Positions 1 through 8,416 of a stretch of 64,000 bases of DNA are shown in pieces (position 1 is the first letter of the stretch; every line of letters begins with the position of its first letter). The DNA comes from an uncultured Aquimarina sp. (lineage in GTDB: Bacteria > Bacteroidota > Bacteroidia > Flavobacteriales > Flavobacteriaceae), in NCBI GenBank assembly GCA_947500545.1, contig CANMSO010000001.1, forward strand, positions 372,001-436,000, given 5' to 3'. The notes beneath the pieces are model-generated. The model was not told the DNA's origin and ran no database searches. It worked only from the letters and a program-made list of their open reading frames with translations. Made by a program: the position numbers and the translations under genes.

Positions 1-2
1 GT

Positions 3-1217
3 ACTTCTGGATGTACAAATGGTATTACAGCTTTTCCTTATAATGAAGGATTTGAAAATGGATTAGGAGGATGGACTCAGGGTAGTGGAGATGATTTTGA
101 TTGGATACGTCAATCTGGAGGAACTCCATCAAGTAGTACTGGACCTTCATCTGCAGAATCGGGAAGCTTCTATGTATATGTAGAAACATCTAATCCTAAT
201 AACCCAAACAAAACAACGATTTTGAATTCTCCTTGTTTTAATCTAAGTAGTGCTACTTCAGCAGACATGACTTTTAAATACCATATGACTGGAAACGCTG
301 TGGGAGTTCTTAGATTAGAAGCTAGTAATGATAATGGTAGTACATGGAGTCAGATATGGAGCAAGTCTAGTGATCAAGGATCTGCATGGAATGATGCAAA
401 TGTTGATTTAACCAGTTACGCCAGTAATTCAGTACAATTCCGTTTTATAGGTACATCTGGTAGTGGTTGGCAAGGTGATATGGCAGTAGATACAATTTCA
501 ATAACTGCAGGTGGAGGATCAAGTAGTGGAGATACACAAGCACCATCAATACCTACAAGTTTGTCTGCTTCTAATGTTGCAGAGACAACTTTAACACTTA
601 CTTGGACGGCTTCAACAGATAATGTTGGTGTTACGGGTTATGATATTTATCAAGGAAATACTAACCTTGGAAGCGTAACAGGAACTTCTGCAAATATTAC
701 ATCTTTAAATGCTGGTACGGGTTATCAATTTAGAGTAAAAGCAAAAGATGCTGCTGGTAATGAATCAGGGTTTAGTAGTACGTTAAGTGTTACTACAACT
801 GCTGCAGCTCCTGCTGACCCATGTGCAGGTGTGCCACCATATAATGGTACTGGACAAGGTTATCAAGCTGGAGATAGGGTTACTTTTCAAGGAAATTTAT
901 ACGAAAGAACAGCAACCAGTTGGATAAATCTAGGACCTTGTGGAGCCGTTGGAGCAGTAGCATCAGCAAATACTTCTGGTAATAGTGATATAGTTGGTCT
1001 GTCAATACCGCTTAAGATCTTTCCAAATCCAATTACTACAGGTAATTTGAATGTTATTACTTCGAATGTTGGAATGAAACAATATAAAATATTTAATATG
1101 TTAGGTCAAAAAATTGATCAAGGAACATTTATGAATATAATTGATGTGTCAAAATTACAAAATGGTCTATATTCACTAATGGTTGATAATGAAATTCAAC
1201 GATTTGTAAAGAAATAG
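3..1217 (+). CDS. C-terminal part of a secreted T9SS cargo protein (MAM-like, Fn3, carbohydrate-binding, type A sorting domain)
   Basis: The frame is open from the window edge, so the N-terminus and any catalytic domain lie outside. Of the visible 404 residues, roughly 1-175 form a MAM-like beta-sandwich, starting near 'FPYNEGFENGLGGWTQ'. A fibronectin type III domain follows (about 178-266). Next is a short Cys-flanked module (about 272-314, 'YQAGDRVTFQGNLYE') that resembles a CBM5/12 chitin-binding domain. The end is a type A T9SS sorting domain (about 333-404, 'IFPNPITTGNLNV', then 'KLQNGLYSLMV'). Such proteins cross the outer membrane by T9SS, and the tail is cleaved. The domain set suits a secreted protease or polysaccharide hydrolase, but the enzyme class cannot be told from here. 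An ATG at 222 is internal to the MAM-like domain and is not the start. Confidence 0.85.
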   Translation, partial: TSGCTNGITAFPYNEGFENGLGGWTQGSGDDFDWIRQSGGTPSSSTGPSSAESGSFYVYVETSNPNNPNKTTILNSPCFNLSSATSADMTFKYHMTGNAVGVLRLEASNDNGSTWSQIWSKSSDQGSAWNDANVDLTSYASNSVQFRFIGTSGSGWQGDMAVDTISITAGGGSSSGDTQAPSIPTSLSASNVAETTLTLTWTASTDNVGVTGYDIYQGNTNLGSVTGTSANITSLNAGTGYQFRVKAKDAAGNESGFSSTLSVTTTAAAPADPCAGVPPYNGTGQGYQAGDRVTFQGNLYERTATSWINLGPCGAVGAVASANTSGNSDIVGLSIPLKIFPNPITTGNLNVITSNVGMKQYKIFNMLGQKIDQGTFMNIIDVSKLQNGLYSLMVDNEIQRFVKK

Positions 1218-1242
1218 AGAAATAGTATTTGTATAAAACTTG

Positions 1243-1276
1243 AAACCCTGAAACGTTAACGTTTCAGGGTTTTTTA
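1243..1276 (+). terminator. Intrinsic terminator of the T9SS cargo gene
   Basis: A perfect 30-base inverted repeat (each arm AAACCCTGAAACGTT or its complement) is followed by a T-run. It lies 25 bases after the stop codon. Confidence 0.9.
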
Positions 1277-1345
1277 TACTTCAAAATTAAAAGCTTCTAT
1301 GAATCAATCATAAAGGTTTTTTAAATAGTAAATGGTTAGTGATTA

Positions 1346-1891
1346 CTATTTGTTTTTAAGCTTTTCAGCTTGATCTGTCCATTTATCTCTCTCAATTCTA
1401 CCTGGGAAAAACTTTATAAGCTGTGTTACTGTTTCTATATCTTCTTTAGAGAATCTGCTTATTTGATCAAATGTATATATACCTATACCGTTTAGTTTTT
1501 CTTCAATAAAAGGACCAACCCCACTTATTAGTTTTAAGTCGTCTTTTTCAGAAGCATTTGCTTTTCCGAAGCTGGCAAAATTTAATTCTGGTTTTTTACC
1601 ATCGCTTGTGTTGTCATTTGTAGCGGGTAAACCACCATGATCTCTGGTTTTAATAGCTTTGATTTCACCTTCAGGTTGAGATATCTCTACAACCGCAGGG
1701 TTAGAGAAAGTTGATTTTGCTTTAGCATTTCCGGCATTTCTTAATTTCATGTTTTGTTTTTCGCATTCTTCAAGCTCTGATTTGTATTTATTTTTACCCG
1801 CCCATCGCGATAAAAACCATCCTAATAAGAAAGCTAAGATTAATAATAACAAGAGACACCACCAATTTGCTTCGTTTAAAAAATCTAACAT
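1346..1891 (-). CDS. Membrane-anchored helix-hairpin-helix protein
   Basis: This is a 181-residue protein. Residues about 9-28 form one transmembrane helix ('WWCLLLLLILAFLLGWFL'), followed by a basic, Lys-rich linker. The last 60 residues ('LKLISGVGPFIEEKLNGIGI') form a tandem helix-hairpin-helix like that in the 'predicted flap endonuclease-like' and NuoE C-terminal families. In many Bacteroidota this domain sits on otherwise unrelated membrane proteins. Non-specific DNA or protein binding is the usual assumption, and the function is unknown. The gene starts 13 bases after an OmpA-family gene on the same strand, so the two are probably one transcript. Confidence 0.75.
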   Translation of the reverse strand: MLDFLNEANWWCLLLLLILAFLLGWFLSRWAGKNKYKSELEECEKQNMKLRNAGNAKAKSTFSNPAVVEISQPEGEIKAIKTRDHGGLPATNDNTSDGKKPELNFASFGKANASEKDDLKLISGVGPFIEEKLNGIGIYTFDQISRFSKEDIETVTQLIKFFPGRIERDKWTDQAEKLKNK

Positions 1892-1904
1892 AGTTGTCGT
1901 ATAT

Positions 1905-2831
1905 TTAGTTTACAATTATTTCTATTCGTCTGTTTTTTGCCCTGTTTTCATCAGTATCATTTGGAACAACAGGATTGGTTTCACCTTTGGATGAAGTAAT
2001 AATTTTTTCTTCTGAAAGTCCCTGTGATACAAGGTAGGTTTTTACATTATTGGCCCTTTCTTGTCCATACCAAAGATTGGCTTTCTCTTCACCAACATCA
2101 TCTGTATGGCCAATTATCTGTACTTTTTTATCAGGGTATTTGTTAAGGTAATTTTTAAGTTCTAATGCATAATTTATAAGCGTGGCATCAGGTTTGAATG
2201 TCTTTTGGCCGAAATTAGAGTAGAGCGTTCTAGTAGCTACACTTTTTTCTACCTCGGCAAGTCTAGATTTATCCAAGGGATTAAAATTTAATAGAATCCC
2301 TCCGTTATAAATTCCTTCTTGAGTATAATTGTAATCTTCCAGTTTAGTTTTGGTGACAATACGGTTCTCATTGACACCGGCTTTTACTAAAATATCCTTA
2401 ATAAAATTGGCTCTCGAAATTCCCAAACCAGAGTTGTTATCATTTTCTGAAGTATTTTCGTAACCAGTAATAATAAGTTCCTGATCTTGATTTTGACCAA
2501 GATAGTCCACAATTTGATCACTAAAATTGCTTAGTGCAGTTGGGACTAAGACATTTCCGTCTGCATTATTGATCTGAAGATTTTCTGAATATGAAAATAA
2601 TTCTTGATCATTATTGTCTTTTGCGAATAATCCAACGCTCAAAGCGTTGGCTACGGCTAGGCTATCTTCATACGCCTTTTTTGCAATAGCCTCTGCTTCT
2701 TTATCAAGAGCTTCTTTAACTATTGTAGTGTTGGTATCTGTGTTTTTTGCACACCAATTACAGGAATAATACCACCATATTCCGAGCCATGCAAACAATA
2801 AAAATGTAAGTAACGAGATAAAGTTTTTCAT
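1905..2831 (-). CDS. OmpA-family protein with two OmpA-like modules
   Basis: This is a 308-residue protein. The hydrophobic N-terminus ('ISLLTFLLFAWLGIWWYYSC') ends in a Cys-containing segment and could be a membrane anchor or an atypical lipoprotein signal. The C-terminal 100 residues are a clear OmpA/MotB peptidoglycan-binding domain ('VQIIGHTDDVGEEKANL', 'RANNVKTYLVSQG', 'ENRAKNRRIEIIV'). Residues about 95-170 look like a second, diverged copy ('QELIITGYENTSENDNN', 'ISRANFIKDILVKAGVNENR'). The protein probably tethers the envelope to peptidoglycan. It is the upstream partner of the helix-hairpin-helix membrane protein. A possible promoter was not identified. Confidence 0.8.
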   Translation of the reverse strand: MKNFISLLTFLLFAWLGIWWYYSCNWCAKNTDTNTTIVKEALDKEAEAIAKKAYEDSLAVANALSVGLFAKDNNDQELFSYSENLQINNADGNVLVPTALSNFSDQIVDYLGQNQDQELIITGYENTSENDNNSGLGISRANFIKDILVKAGVNENRIVTKTKLEDYNYTQEGIYNGGILLNFNPLDKSRLAEVEKSVATRTLYSNFGQKTFKPDATLINYALELKNYLNKYPDKKVQIIGHTDDVGEEKANLWYGQERANNVKTYLVSQGLSEEKIITSSKGETNPVVPNDTDENRAKNRRIEIIVN

Positions 2832-2979
2832 ATGTAGATGATTAGTGTTGGTATCTTAAAGTTATAAAAATGTTTATAATCAACCTATTATGAAGAATAT
2901 ATTCTATAGATTTATTAAAGAAAAAAGATTAATTGCAAAAAATTAAGCTGAAATACGTTTTAGAAAAAAATATTTTTTA

Positions 2980-2987
2980 TAAATTCG
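2980..2987 (+). promoter_or_regulatory. Probable -7 element of the his operon promoter
   Basis: TAAATTCG fits the flavobacterial TAnnTTTG/TAnnTTCG pattern and lies 20 bases upstream of the leader ATG. No convincing -33 TTG was found at the right distance, so this is tentative. Confidence 0.4.
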
Positions 2988-3007
2988 CAAAGTATTTACA
3001 AAACGCA

Positions 3008-3061
3008 ATGAAAAACTTACTTATACATCATCATCACCATATATTCGCTCAGGCGTGGTAG
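3008..3061 (+). CDS. his operon leader peptide
   Basis: A 17-codon ORF reads MKNLLIHHHHHIFAQAW and stops at TAG. Five consecutive His codons (3026-3040) are the hallmark of a transcription-attenuation leader. It lies between the putative promoter and an intrinsic terminator and 110 bases upstream of hisG. When charged tRNA-His is scarce the ribosome would stall on the His run. When it is plentiful the ribosome reaches the stop codon and covers the 5' arm of the antiterminator. Confidence 0.9.
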   Translation: MKNLLIHHHHHIFAQAW

Positions 3062-3107
3062 GTATGATGTGTATGTAATACAACAATATATAATAACCCG
3101 TTTGAGC
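3047..3107 (+). promoter_or_regulatory. his attenuator antiterminator pairing
   Basis: GCTCAGGCG (3047-3055) can pair with CGTTTGAGC (3099-3107) through nine pairs, including two G-U. With T3056 bulged, GGT (3057-3059) also pairs with ACC (3096-3098), giving 12 pairs. This uses up the 5' arm of the terminator stem (3095-3105), so the two structures exclude each other. The 5' arm is inside the leader-peptide codons just after the His run, where a ribosome at the stop codon would mask it. Confidence 0.75.
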
Positions 3108-3128
3108 AGTTCAAACGGGTTTTTTTTT
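3095..3128 (+). terminator. his operon attenuator terminator
   Basis: An 11-bp perfect stem (AACCCGTTTGA with TCAAACGGGTT) and a 5-base loop are followed by a run of nine T. It lies between the His-rich leader peptide and hisG, with no other gene to terminate. Confidence 0.9.
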
Positions 3129-3171
3129 GTAATAATCTATTGAACTGATCAAACACAACAACAAAAAGAGA

Positions 3172-4029
3172 ATGTCAAAAATTAAAATTGCTATTCAAAA
3201 AAGCGGACGACTTAATGAGGATTCTGTCAAAATATTAAAAGATTGCGGTATTTCTATCGATAATGGAAAGGATCAATTAAAGGCCGAAACACGTAATTTC
3301 CCAATGGAAGTTATGTTTTTACGTAACGGTGATATACCTCAGTATCTAAGAGACGGAGTGGTTGATATTGCCATTATTGGAGAAAATGTACTTATAGAAA
3401 AAGGAAAGGATATCTCCGTTGTAGAGCGTCTTAATTTTTCTAAATGCAAAGTTTCTTTAGCCGTTCCCAAAGAGTTTGAATATAATTCTATTAATGACCT
3501 TGATGGTAAGAGGATTGCAACTTCGTATCCAAATACTGTGAATGAATATCTTAGAAAGAAAGGAATTTCAGCAGAGTTACACCAAATTTCGGGTTCTGTA
3601 GAAATAGCACCTAATATTGGTCTGGCAGATGCAATTTGTGATATTGTTTCTAGTGGTAGTACATTATTTAAAAATAACCTTAAAGAAGTCGAGGTAATGC
3701 TTACTTCTGAGGCAGTACTTGCAGTGTCTCCTAAAATCTCAGAAGAAAATAGAAGAACTCTTGAAAAGCTGCAGTTTAGAATCAAAGCAGTGCTTAAAGC
3801 TAGAAATTCTAAGTATGTATTGCTTAATGCACCTAATGATAAAATAGAAGATATAGTACGAATATTGCCAGGTATGCGTAGCCCCACAGTCTTACCATTA
3901 GCAGAAAAGGGATGGAGCTCAATCCATACCGTTGTTGAGAAAAATAAATTTTGGGATATTCTTGACGAATTGAAAGCTGAAGGAGCCGAAGGTATTTTAG
4001 TTTGCCCGATTGAGAAAATGGTATTGTAA
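3172..4029 (+). CDS. hisG: ATP phosphoribosyltransferase, long form
   Basis: HisG condenses ATP with PRPP in the first step of histidine synthesis. At 285 residues it is the long, hexameric HisG, with a periplasmic-binding-protein-like catalytic region (about 1-205; 'IAIQKSGRLNEDS', 'LRDGVVDIAIIGENVL', 'DAICDIVSSGSTL' for PRPP binding). The C-terminal ACT-like regulatory domain (about 210-285, 'GWSSIHTVVEKNKFWDILDE') would mediate feedback inhibition by histidine. It therefore needs no HisZ. It is the first structural gene after the attenuator. Confidence 0.97.
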   Translation: MSKIKIAIQKSGRLNEDSVKILKDCGISIDNGKDQLKAETRNFPMEVMFLRNGDIPQYLRDGVVDIAIIGENVLIEKGKDISVVERLNFSKCKVSLAVPKEFEYNSINDLDGKRIATSYPNTVNEYLRKKGISAELHQISGSVEIAPNIGLADAICDIVSSGSTLFKNNLKEVEVMLTSEAVLAVSPKISEENRRTLEKLQFRIKAVLKARNSKYVLLNAPNDKIEDIVRILPGMRSPTVLPLAEKGWSSIHTVVEKNKFWDILDELKAEGAEGILVCPIEKMVL

Positions 4030-4048
4030 CTGGTTAAATGAAGGTGTT

Positions 4049-5338
4049 ATGAATAAGATTTACAATCCAAACAGAGATTCTTGGTTAGAATTACTGAAAC
4101 GACCAACACAAACGGTTGCAGATATAGAGGAAACAGTATTACAAGTTTTTAGTGAAGTCAAATCTGAAGGTGATATTGCCATTGACAGGTATACTCAAAA
4201 ATTTGATAAGGTTGCACTTAAAGATATTTTGGTTGTTTCGGCTGAGATTGAAAAAGCTATCCAACTTGTAAGCAGTGAATTGAAAAACGCGATTATCTTG
4301 GCAAAATCTAATATTGAAGCTTTCCATAGCGCGCAAAAAACCGGTAAAGTTTCAGTTGAAACTATTAGTGGGGTCGAATGTTGGCAAGAGAAAAGACCTA
4401 TTCAGAAAGTTGGTTTATATATTCCTGGTGGTACAGCACCTTTATTTTCAACAATTTTGATGTTGGCGGTTCCAGCAAATTTGGCTGGCTGTAAAGAAAT
4501 CGTTCTTTGTACACCTCCGGATAGTGAAGGGAAAATTCACCCTGCAATTTTATATACTGCACACCTTTGCGGCGTTACCAAAATCTGCAAAGTAGGAGGT
4601 ATCCAGGCGATTGCAGGAATGACTTTCGGAACCAAAACAATTCCGCAGGTATATAAAATATTTGGTCCAGGAAATCAATTTGTAACTGTTGCCAAGCAAT
4701 TAGCTACAAAATATAATGTTGCGATAGATATGCCTGCTGGGCCAAGTGAATTATTAGTGGTTGCAGACGATACCGCTAACGCATCTTTTGTAGCTTCAGA
4801 TTTATTGAGCCAGGCAGAACACGGTAGGGATAGTCAGGTGATTCTCGTTTCTACTTCAAAAGAGTTCATAGATAATGTAGAAGAAGAAATCACAAAACAA
4901 CTCGATGTATTGCCAAGAAAAGAAATTGCAAGTGCAGCTATTGCAAACTCTAAATTGATTTATATAAAGGATGATAAAGAAGCATTGGATATAATTAATG
5001 AGTACGGTCCCGAACATTTTATCGTTTGTGTAGAGGATAGTGATTTCTATGTTGACAATATTGAAAATGCAGGTTCTGTGTTTATAGGAAATTATACTCC
5101 AGAGAGTGCAGGGGATTACGCTTCTGGAACTAATCATACGCTGCCAACAAATGGATACGCAAAGCAATACAGTGGTGTGAATTTGGACAGTTTCGTGAAA
5201 TCAATGACATTTCAGAAAATATCAGATAAAGGGATTCAAACTATTGGTAATGCAATTGAACTTATGGCTGAAGCAGAAGGTTTACAAGCTCACAAGAATG
5301 CAGTTTCGTTACGATTAGAAAGTTTAAATAAGAAATAG
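4049..5338 (+). CDS. hisD: Histidinol dehydrogenase
   Basis: HisD oxidises L-histidinol to L-histidine in two NAD-dependent steps with a catalytic zinc. From ATG 4049 the protein is 429 residues, the usual length. An ATG at 4010 in the same frame overlaps the end of hisG and would add 13 residues not typical of the family. Recognisable segments are 'VGLYIPGGTAPLFSTILM', 'KIFGPGNQFVTVAKQL', 'AIDMPAGPSELLVVAD', 'LLSQAEHG' and 'TLPTNGYAKQYSGVNLDSF', which carry the substrate and zinc ligands. It starts 19 bases after the hisG stop. Confidence 0.97.
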   Translation: MNKIYNPNRDSWLELLKRPTQTVADIEETVLQVFSEVKSEGDIAIDRYTQKFDKVALKDILVVSAEIEKAIQLVSSELKNAIILAKSNIEAFHSAQKTGKVSVETISGVECWQEKRPIQKVGLYIPGGTAPLFSTILMLAVPANLAGCKEIVLCTPPDSEGKIHPAILYTAHLCGVTKICKVGGIQAIAGMTFGTKTIPQVYKIFGPGNQFVTVAKQLATKYNVAIDMPAGPSELLVVADDTANASFVASDLLSQAEHGRDSQVILVSTSKEFIDNVEEEITKQLDVLPRKEIASAAIANSKLIYIKDDKEALDIINEYGPEHFIVCVEDSDFYVDNIENAGSVFIGNYTPESAGDYASGTNHTLPTNGYAKQYSGVNLDSFVKSMTFQKISDKGIQTIGNAIELMAEAEGLQAHKNAVSLRLESLNKK

Positions 5339-5349
5339 CGGTGGCGGAT

Positions 5350-6399
5350 ATGAACAAAACACAATTTGATATAAATCAGCTAGTGCGTGAGAATGTACAA
5401 AGCTTAAAGCCCTATTCTTCGGCTAGAGATGAATATGTGTCTGATGGTTCAGAAATGATTTTTCTGGATGCTAATGAAAATCCATATGAAAATGGAGTGA
5501 ACCGCTATCCAGATCCTCAACAACGCAATCTTAAAGCGGTTTTAGCAGAACAAAAAGGAGTCTCTGTTGAAAATATATTGTTAGGAAACGGAAGCGATGA
5601 AGTATTAGATCTATTGTTTAGAGCATTTTGTGAACCAAAAGTTGATAACATTATAACATTGCCACCTACCTATGGAATGTATAAAGTACTTGCAAATGTG
5701 AATAATATTGAAGAACGAGAGGTTTTATTAAAAAAAGGTTTTCAGCCAAATGTTTTAGGTGTTTTAGAAGCCAGTGATGCAAATACCAAGATCATTTTTC
5801 TTTGCTCACCTAATAATCCCACTGGGAATTCTTTTTCTGAAGAAAGTGTTATTCAAATTCTTGAAGATTTTAATGGTTTGATCGTGATTGATGAGGCGTA
5901 TATTGATTTTTCAGATAAAGAAAGCTGGCTCAAAAAAATAGTCATGTATCCAAACCTTATAGTGACGCAAACATTGTCGAAAGCTTATGGATTAGCAGGA
6001 ATAAGACTTGGGATTTGTTACGCTTCTGAAGAGGCAATCAATATTTTGAACAAAATAAAACCGCCTTATAATGTTAATGAATTAACTCAAAAGCGTGCAT
6101 TAGAAAGAGTTCTGGATATAGATAAAGTTAATAATGAAGTTTCTAGCATTCTTAAGGAAAGAGAAAAATTGATTGTTTCTCTTCGAAATATCAATTGTGT
6201 AAAGGAAATATATAAAACTGATGCTAATTTTATTTTGGTAAAAATTGATGACGCAAACCTTAGGTATAATCAATTATTAAAAATGGGTATCGTAATACGT
6301 AACCGAAGCTCACAACCTTTGTGTGAGAATACACTTAGATTTACCGTAGGAACAGCAATTGAAAACAAAAAATTAATAGAAGGATTAAAACAATTATAA
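5350..6399 (+). CDS. hisC: Histidinol-phosphate aminotransferase
   Basis: This is a PLP-dependent class I/II aminotransferase that converts imidazole-acetol phosphate to histidinol phosphate. Visible motifs are 'FLDANENPYENGVNRYPDPQ', 'SDEVLDLLFRAFCEP', 'FLCSPNNPTGNSF', 'LIVIDEAYIDF' and 'QTLSKAYGLAGIRLG', whose Lys forms the Schiff base. I chose ATG 5350 (349 residues), which gives the usual start 'MNKTQFDINQLVRENV'. A GTG at 5341 would add three residues. The gap from hisD is 11 bases. It is followed by a REP-like hairpin before hisB. Confidence 0.96.
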   Translation: MNKTQFDINQLVRENVQSLKPYSSARDEYVSDGSEMIFLDANENPYENGVNRYPDPQQRNLKAVLAEQKGVSVENILLGNGSDEVLDLLFRAFCEPKVDNIITLPPTYGMYKVLANVNNIEEREVLLKKGFQPNVLGVLEASDANTKIIFLCSPNNPTGNSFSEESVIQILEDFNGLIVIDEAYIDFSDKESWLKKIVMYPNLIVTQTLSKAYGLAGIRLGICYASEEAINILNKIKPPYNVNELTQKRALERVLDIDKVNNEVSSILKEREKLIVSLRNINCVKEIYKTDANFILVKIDDANLRYNQLLKMGIVIRNRSSQPLCENTLRFTVGTAIENKKLIEGLKQL

Positions 6400-6402
6400 A
6401 AA

Positions 6403-6449
6403 AGCCTTAGTTCCCTTTTCTTTATGAGAAAGGGCTAGGGTAAGGGCTT
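6403..6449 (+). repeat. REP-like imperfect palindrome between hisC and hisB
   Basis: CCCTTTTCT, TTAT and GAGAAAGGG form an inner hairpin with one bulge. AGCCTTA at the left and TAAGGGCT at the right form an outer pair. The 'AAAGGGCTAGGGTAAGGGCT' flank resembles small palindromic repeats that I recall as widespread in bacterial genomes; I found only this copy in the window. It ends directly on the hisB ATG, so it forms that gene's entire upstream untranslated sequence. Confidence 0.6.
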
Positions 6450-7586
6450 ATGAAAAAGAAAGTATTATTTATAGATCGAGACGGAACAATCATCAAAGAA
6501 ACTGTAGATGAACAGATAGATGCATTTGAAAAAATGATATTCTATCCCAAAGCATTTACTTATTTGGGAAAAATTGCGCAGGAATTGGATTATGAGCTTG
6601 TTATGATAACTAACCAGGATGGTCTGGGAACAGATTCTTTTCCAGAGGATACCTTTTGGCCTGTACATAATTTTATCATGACCTCTTTTGAAAACGAAGG
6701 AGTAGTATTTGATAAAGTGTTTCTAGACAGAACATTTCCGCATGAAAATGCAAATACCAGAAAGCCAGGCACTGGATTGTTAACTGAATTTTTTTCTGAG
6801 GAATATGATTTAGAAAATTCTTTTGTTATTGGAGATAGATTAACTGATATGGAGTTGGCAAAAAACCTTGGTTCTAAAGGGATATTTATTAATGACAATA
6901 CCAATTTAGGAACTGGTGAAATCACAATAAAAAGAGAAGAACTAAATGGTCATATTGCTTTAGAAAGTAATGATTGGCAAAAAATCTATGAGTTCTTAAA
7001 ATTAGATGATAGGGTAGCTGAAATTTCTAGAAAAACCAATGAAACTGATATCTATATCAAACTCAACCTGGACGGAACGGGTAAAAGTAATATTAGTACT
7101 GGTCTGGAATTTTTTGATCATATGTTAGACCAAATTGCTCGTCATGGGCAAATGGATTTGGATGTGACTGTAAAAGGAGATTTAGAAGTAGACGAGCATC
7201 ATACTATTGAGGATACTGCAATTGCACTTGGAGAGGTTTTTAGTAGTGCATTAGATAACAAACTAGGAATAGAGCGCTATGGTTTTTGTTTACCCATGGA
7301 TGATTGTCTTGCACAAGTGGCCATAGATTTTGGGGGTAGAAATTGGTTAGTTTGGGAAGCAGAATTCAATAGAGAGATGATCGGTAAAATGCCGACAGAA
7401 ATGTTTTTCCATTTTTTCAAGTCGTTTACCGACGGTGCAAAAGCTAATTTGAATGTAAAAGCAGAAGGAACTAACGAACATCATAAGATCGAAGCGATTT
7501 TTAAAGCCTTTGCTAAAGCAATAAAAGTGGCTGTAAAGCGTGATCCAGATAAAATGATTCTACCAAGTACAAAAGGAGTATTATAA
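6450..7586 (+). CDS. hisB: Bifunctional histidinol-phosphatase / imidazoleglycerol-phosphate dehydratase
   Basis: The 378 residues contain two fused enzymes. Residues 1-165 are a HAD phosphatase ('[13 protein letters not shown]' with the nucleophilic Asp, '[10 protein letters not shown]', 'RKPGTGLL', '[15 protein letters not shown]'). Residues about 185-378 are IGP dehydratase with the metal-binding repeats '[15 protein letters not shown]' and '[16 protein letters not shown]'. The fusion covers steps 6 and 8 of histidine synthesis. The start follows a REP-like hairpin with no spacer, and hisH follows after one base. Confidence 0.97.
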   Translation: MKKKVLFIDRDGTIIKETVDEQIDAFEKMIFYPKAFTYLGKIAQELDYELVMITNQDGLGTDSFPEDTFWPVHNFIMTSFENEGVVFDKVFLDRTFPHENANTRKPGTGLLTEFFSEEYDLENSFVIGDRLTDMELAKNLGSKGIFINDNTNLGTGEITIKREELNGHIALESNDWQKIYEFLKLDDRVAEISRKTNETDIYIKLNLDGTGKSNISTGLEFFDHMLDQIARHGQMDLDVTVKGDLEVDEHHTIEDTAIALGEVFSSALDNKLGIERYGFCLPMDDCLAQVAIDFGGRNWLVWEAEFNREMIGKMPTEMFFHFFKSFTDGAKANLNVKAEGTNEHHKIEAIFKAFAKAIKVAVKRDPDKMILPSTKGVL

Positions 7587-7587
7587 A

Positions 7588-8172
7588 ATGAAAATAGTTA
7601 TAATTAATTACGGAGCAGGAAATATTCAATCCATAAAATTTGCAATTCAACGATTGGGATATGAAGCTGTATTAAGTAATGACCCTGAAGAAATAAAGGC
7701 AGCAGACAAAGTAATTTTTCCAGGTGTTGGAGAAGCCAGTAGTGCAATGGGAAAGCTAAAGGATTCAGGATTAGATACATTGGTTCCTAAATTAAAACAA
7801 CCAGTATTAGGGATATGTTTAGGGATGCAGTTAATGTGTAATTATACTGAAGAGGGAGATACTGAAGGTCTTGGTATTTTTGATGTTGATGTAATACGAT
7901 TTAATCATGGTGTAAAAGTACCTCAAATTGGGTGGAATCAAATAGAATCACTTAAATGCCCTTTGTTTGATGGTGTAACCGAAAAGGATTATATCTATTT
8001 GGTACATAGTTATTATGCTCCAGTTACTAAAAATACAGTAGCTAAAACTTATTATGGAGTTGACTATAGTACCGCATTACAAAAAGATAATTTTTATGGA
8101 ACTCAGTTTCACCCAGAAAAGAGTAGTGAAGTAGGAGAGAAAATTCTTTTGAATTTCCTTAGTATTAAGTAA
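7588..8172 (+). CDS. hisH: Imidazole glycerol phosphate synthase, glutamine amidotransferase subunit
   Basis: A class I glutamine amidotransferase of 194 residues that feeds ammonia to HisF. The catalytic triad is visible as Cys in 'VLGICLGMQLMCNY' and the His/Glu pair in 'TQFHPEKSSE'. The N-terminus is 'IVIINYGAGNIQSIKFA', with the oxyanion region 'IFPGVGEASSAM'. One base separates it from hisB. Its partner hisF is three genes downstream. Confidence 0.97.
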   Translation: MKIVIINYGAGNIQSIKFAIQRLGYEAVLSNDPEEIKAADKVIFPGVGEASSAMGKLKDSGLDTLVPKLKQPVLGICLGMQLMCNYTEEGDTEGLGIFDVDVIRFNHGVKVPQIGWNQIESLKCPLFDGVTEKDYIYLVHSYYAPVTKNTVAKTYYGVDYSTALQKDNFYGTQFHPEKSSEVGEKILLNFLSIK

Positions 8173-8181
8173 GGAGTATGA

Positions 8182-8379
8182 GCAGGCAGAAACTCAAAAA
8201 AAGAGTTTATTCACTTTTTAAGCATAGCGAATGGATCAACAACTGAACTTGAAACTCAATTAATTTTAATCGTAAGATTAAGTTTTGTTCCAAAAGAAGA
8301 AATAGAAGAATTATTAAAATTATGTAGCGAAATTAAGAAGATGAGTTATGCTCTTCAAAGGAGTATTGAGAAAACTTAA
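8182..8379 (+). pseudogene. Remnant of a four-helix-bundle (S23/IVP-like) protein gene
   Basis: Between hisH and hisA one frame reads, after a stop, 'AGRNSKKEFIHFLSIANG', then 'STTELETQLILIVRLSFV', then 'PKEEIEELLKLCSEIKKM', and ends at TAA. This matches the C-terminal half of the 'four helix bundle protein' family (TIGR02436, about 120 residues, first known from 23S rRNA intervening sequences). The N-terminal half is missing, and no start codon precedes the conserved block. In related genomes an intact copy probably sits here; the present copy is decayed. The other frames of this gap hold no gene. Confidence 0.65.
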
Positions 8380-8416
8380 TACTTTGTACTATGGTTACTT
8401 AATACAATTGATAAAA

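Noticed and set aside
3339..3887. 182-residue ORF antisense to hisG
   Set aside because: It lies wholly within hisG on the other strand, has no domain motif, and its residue pattern reflects the complement of hisG codons.
8348..8416. N-terminal extension of hisA
   Set aside because: It translates the decayed four-helix-bundle remnant and is not part of HisA, which starts at '[12 protein letters not shown]'.
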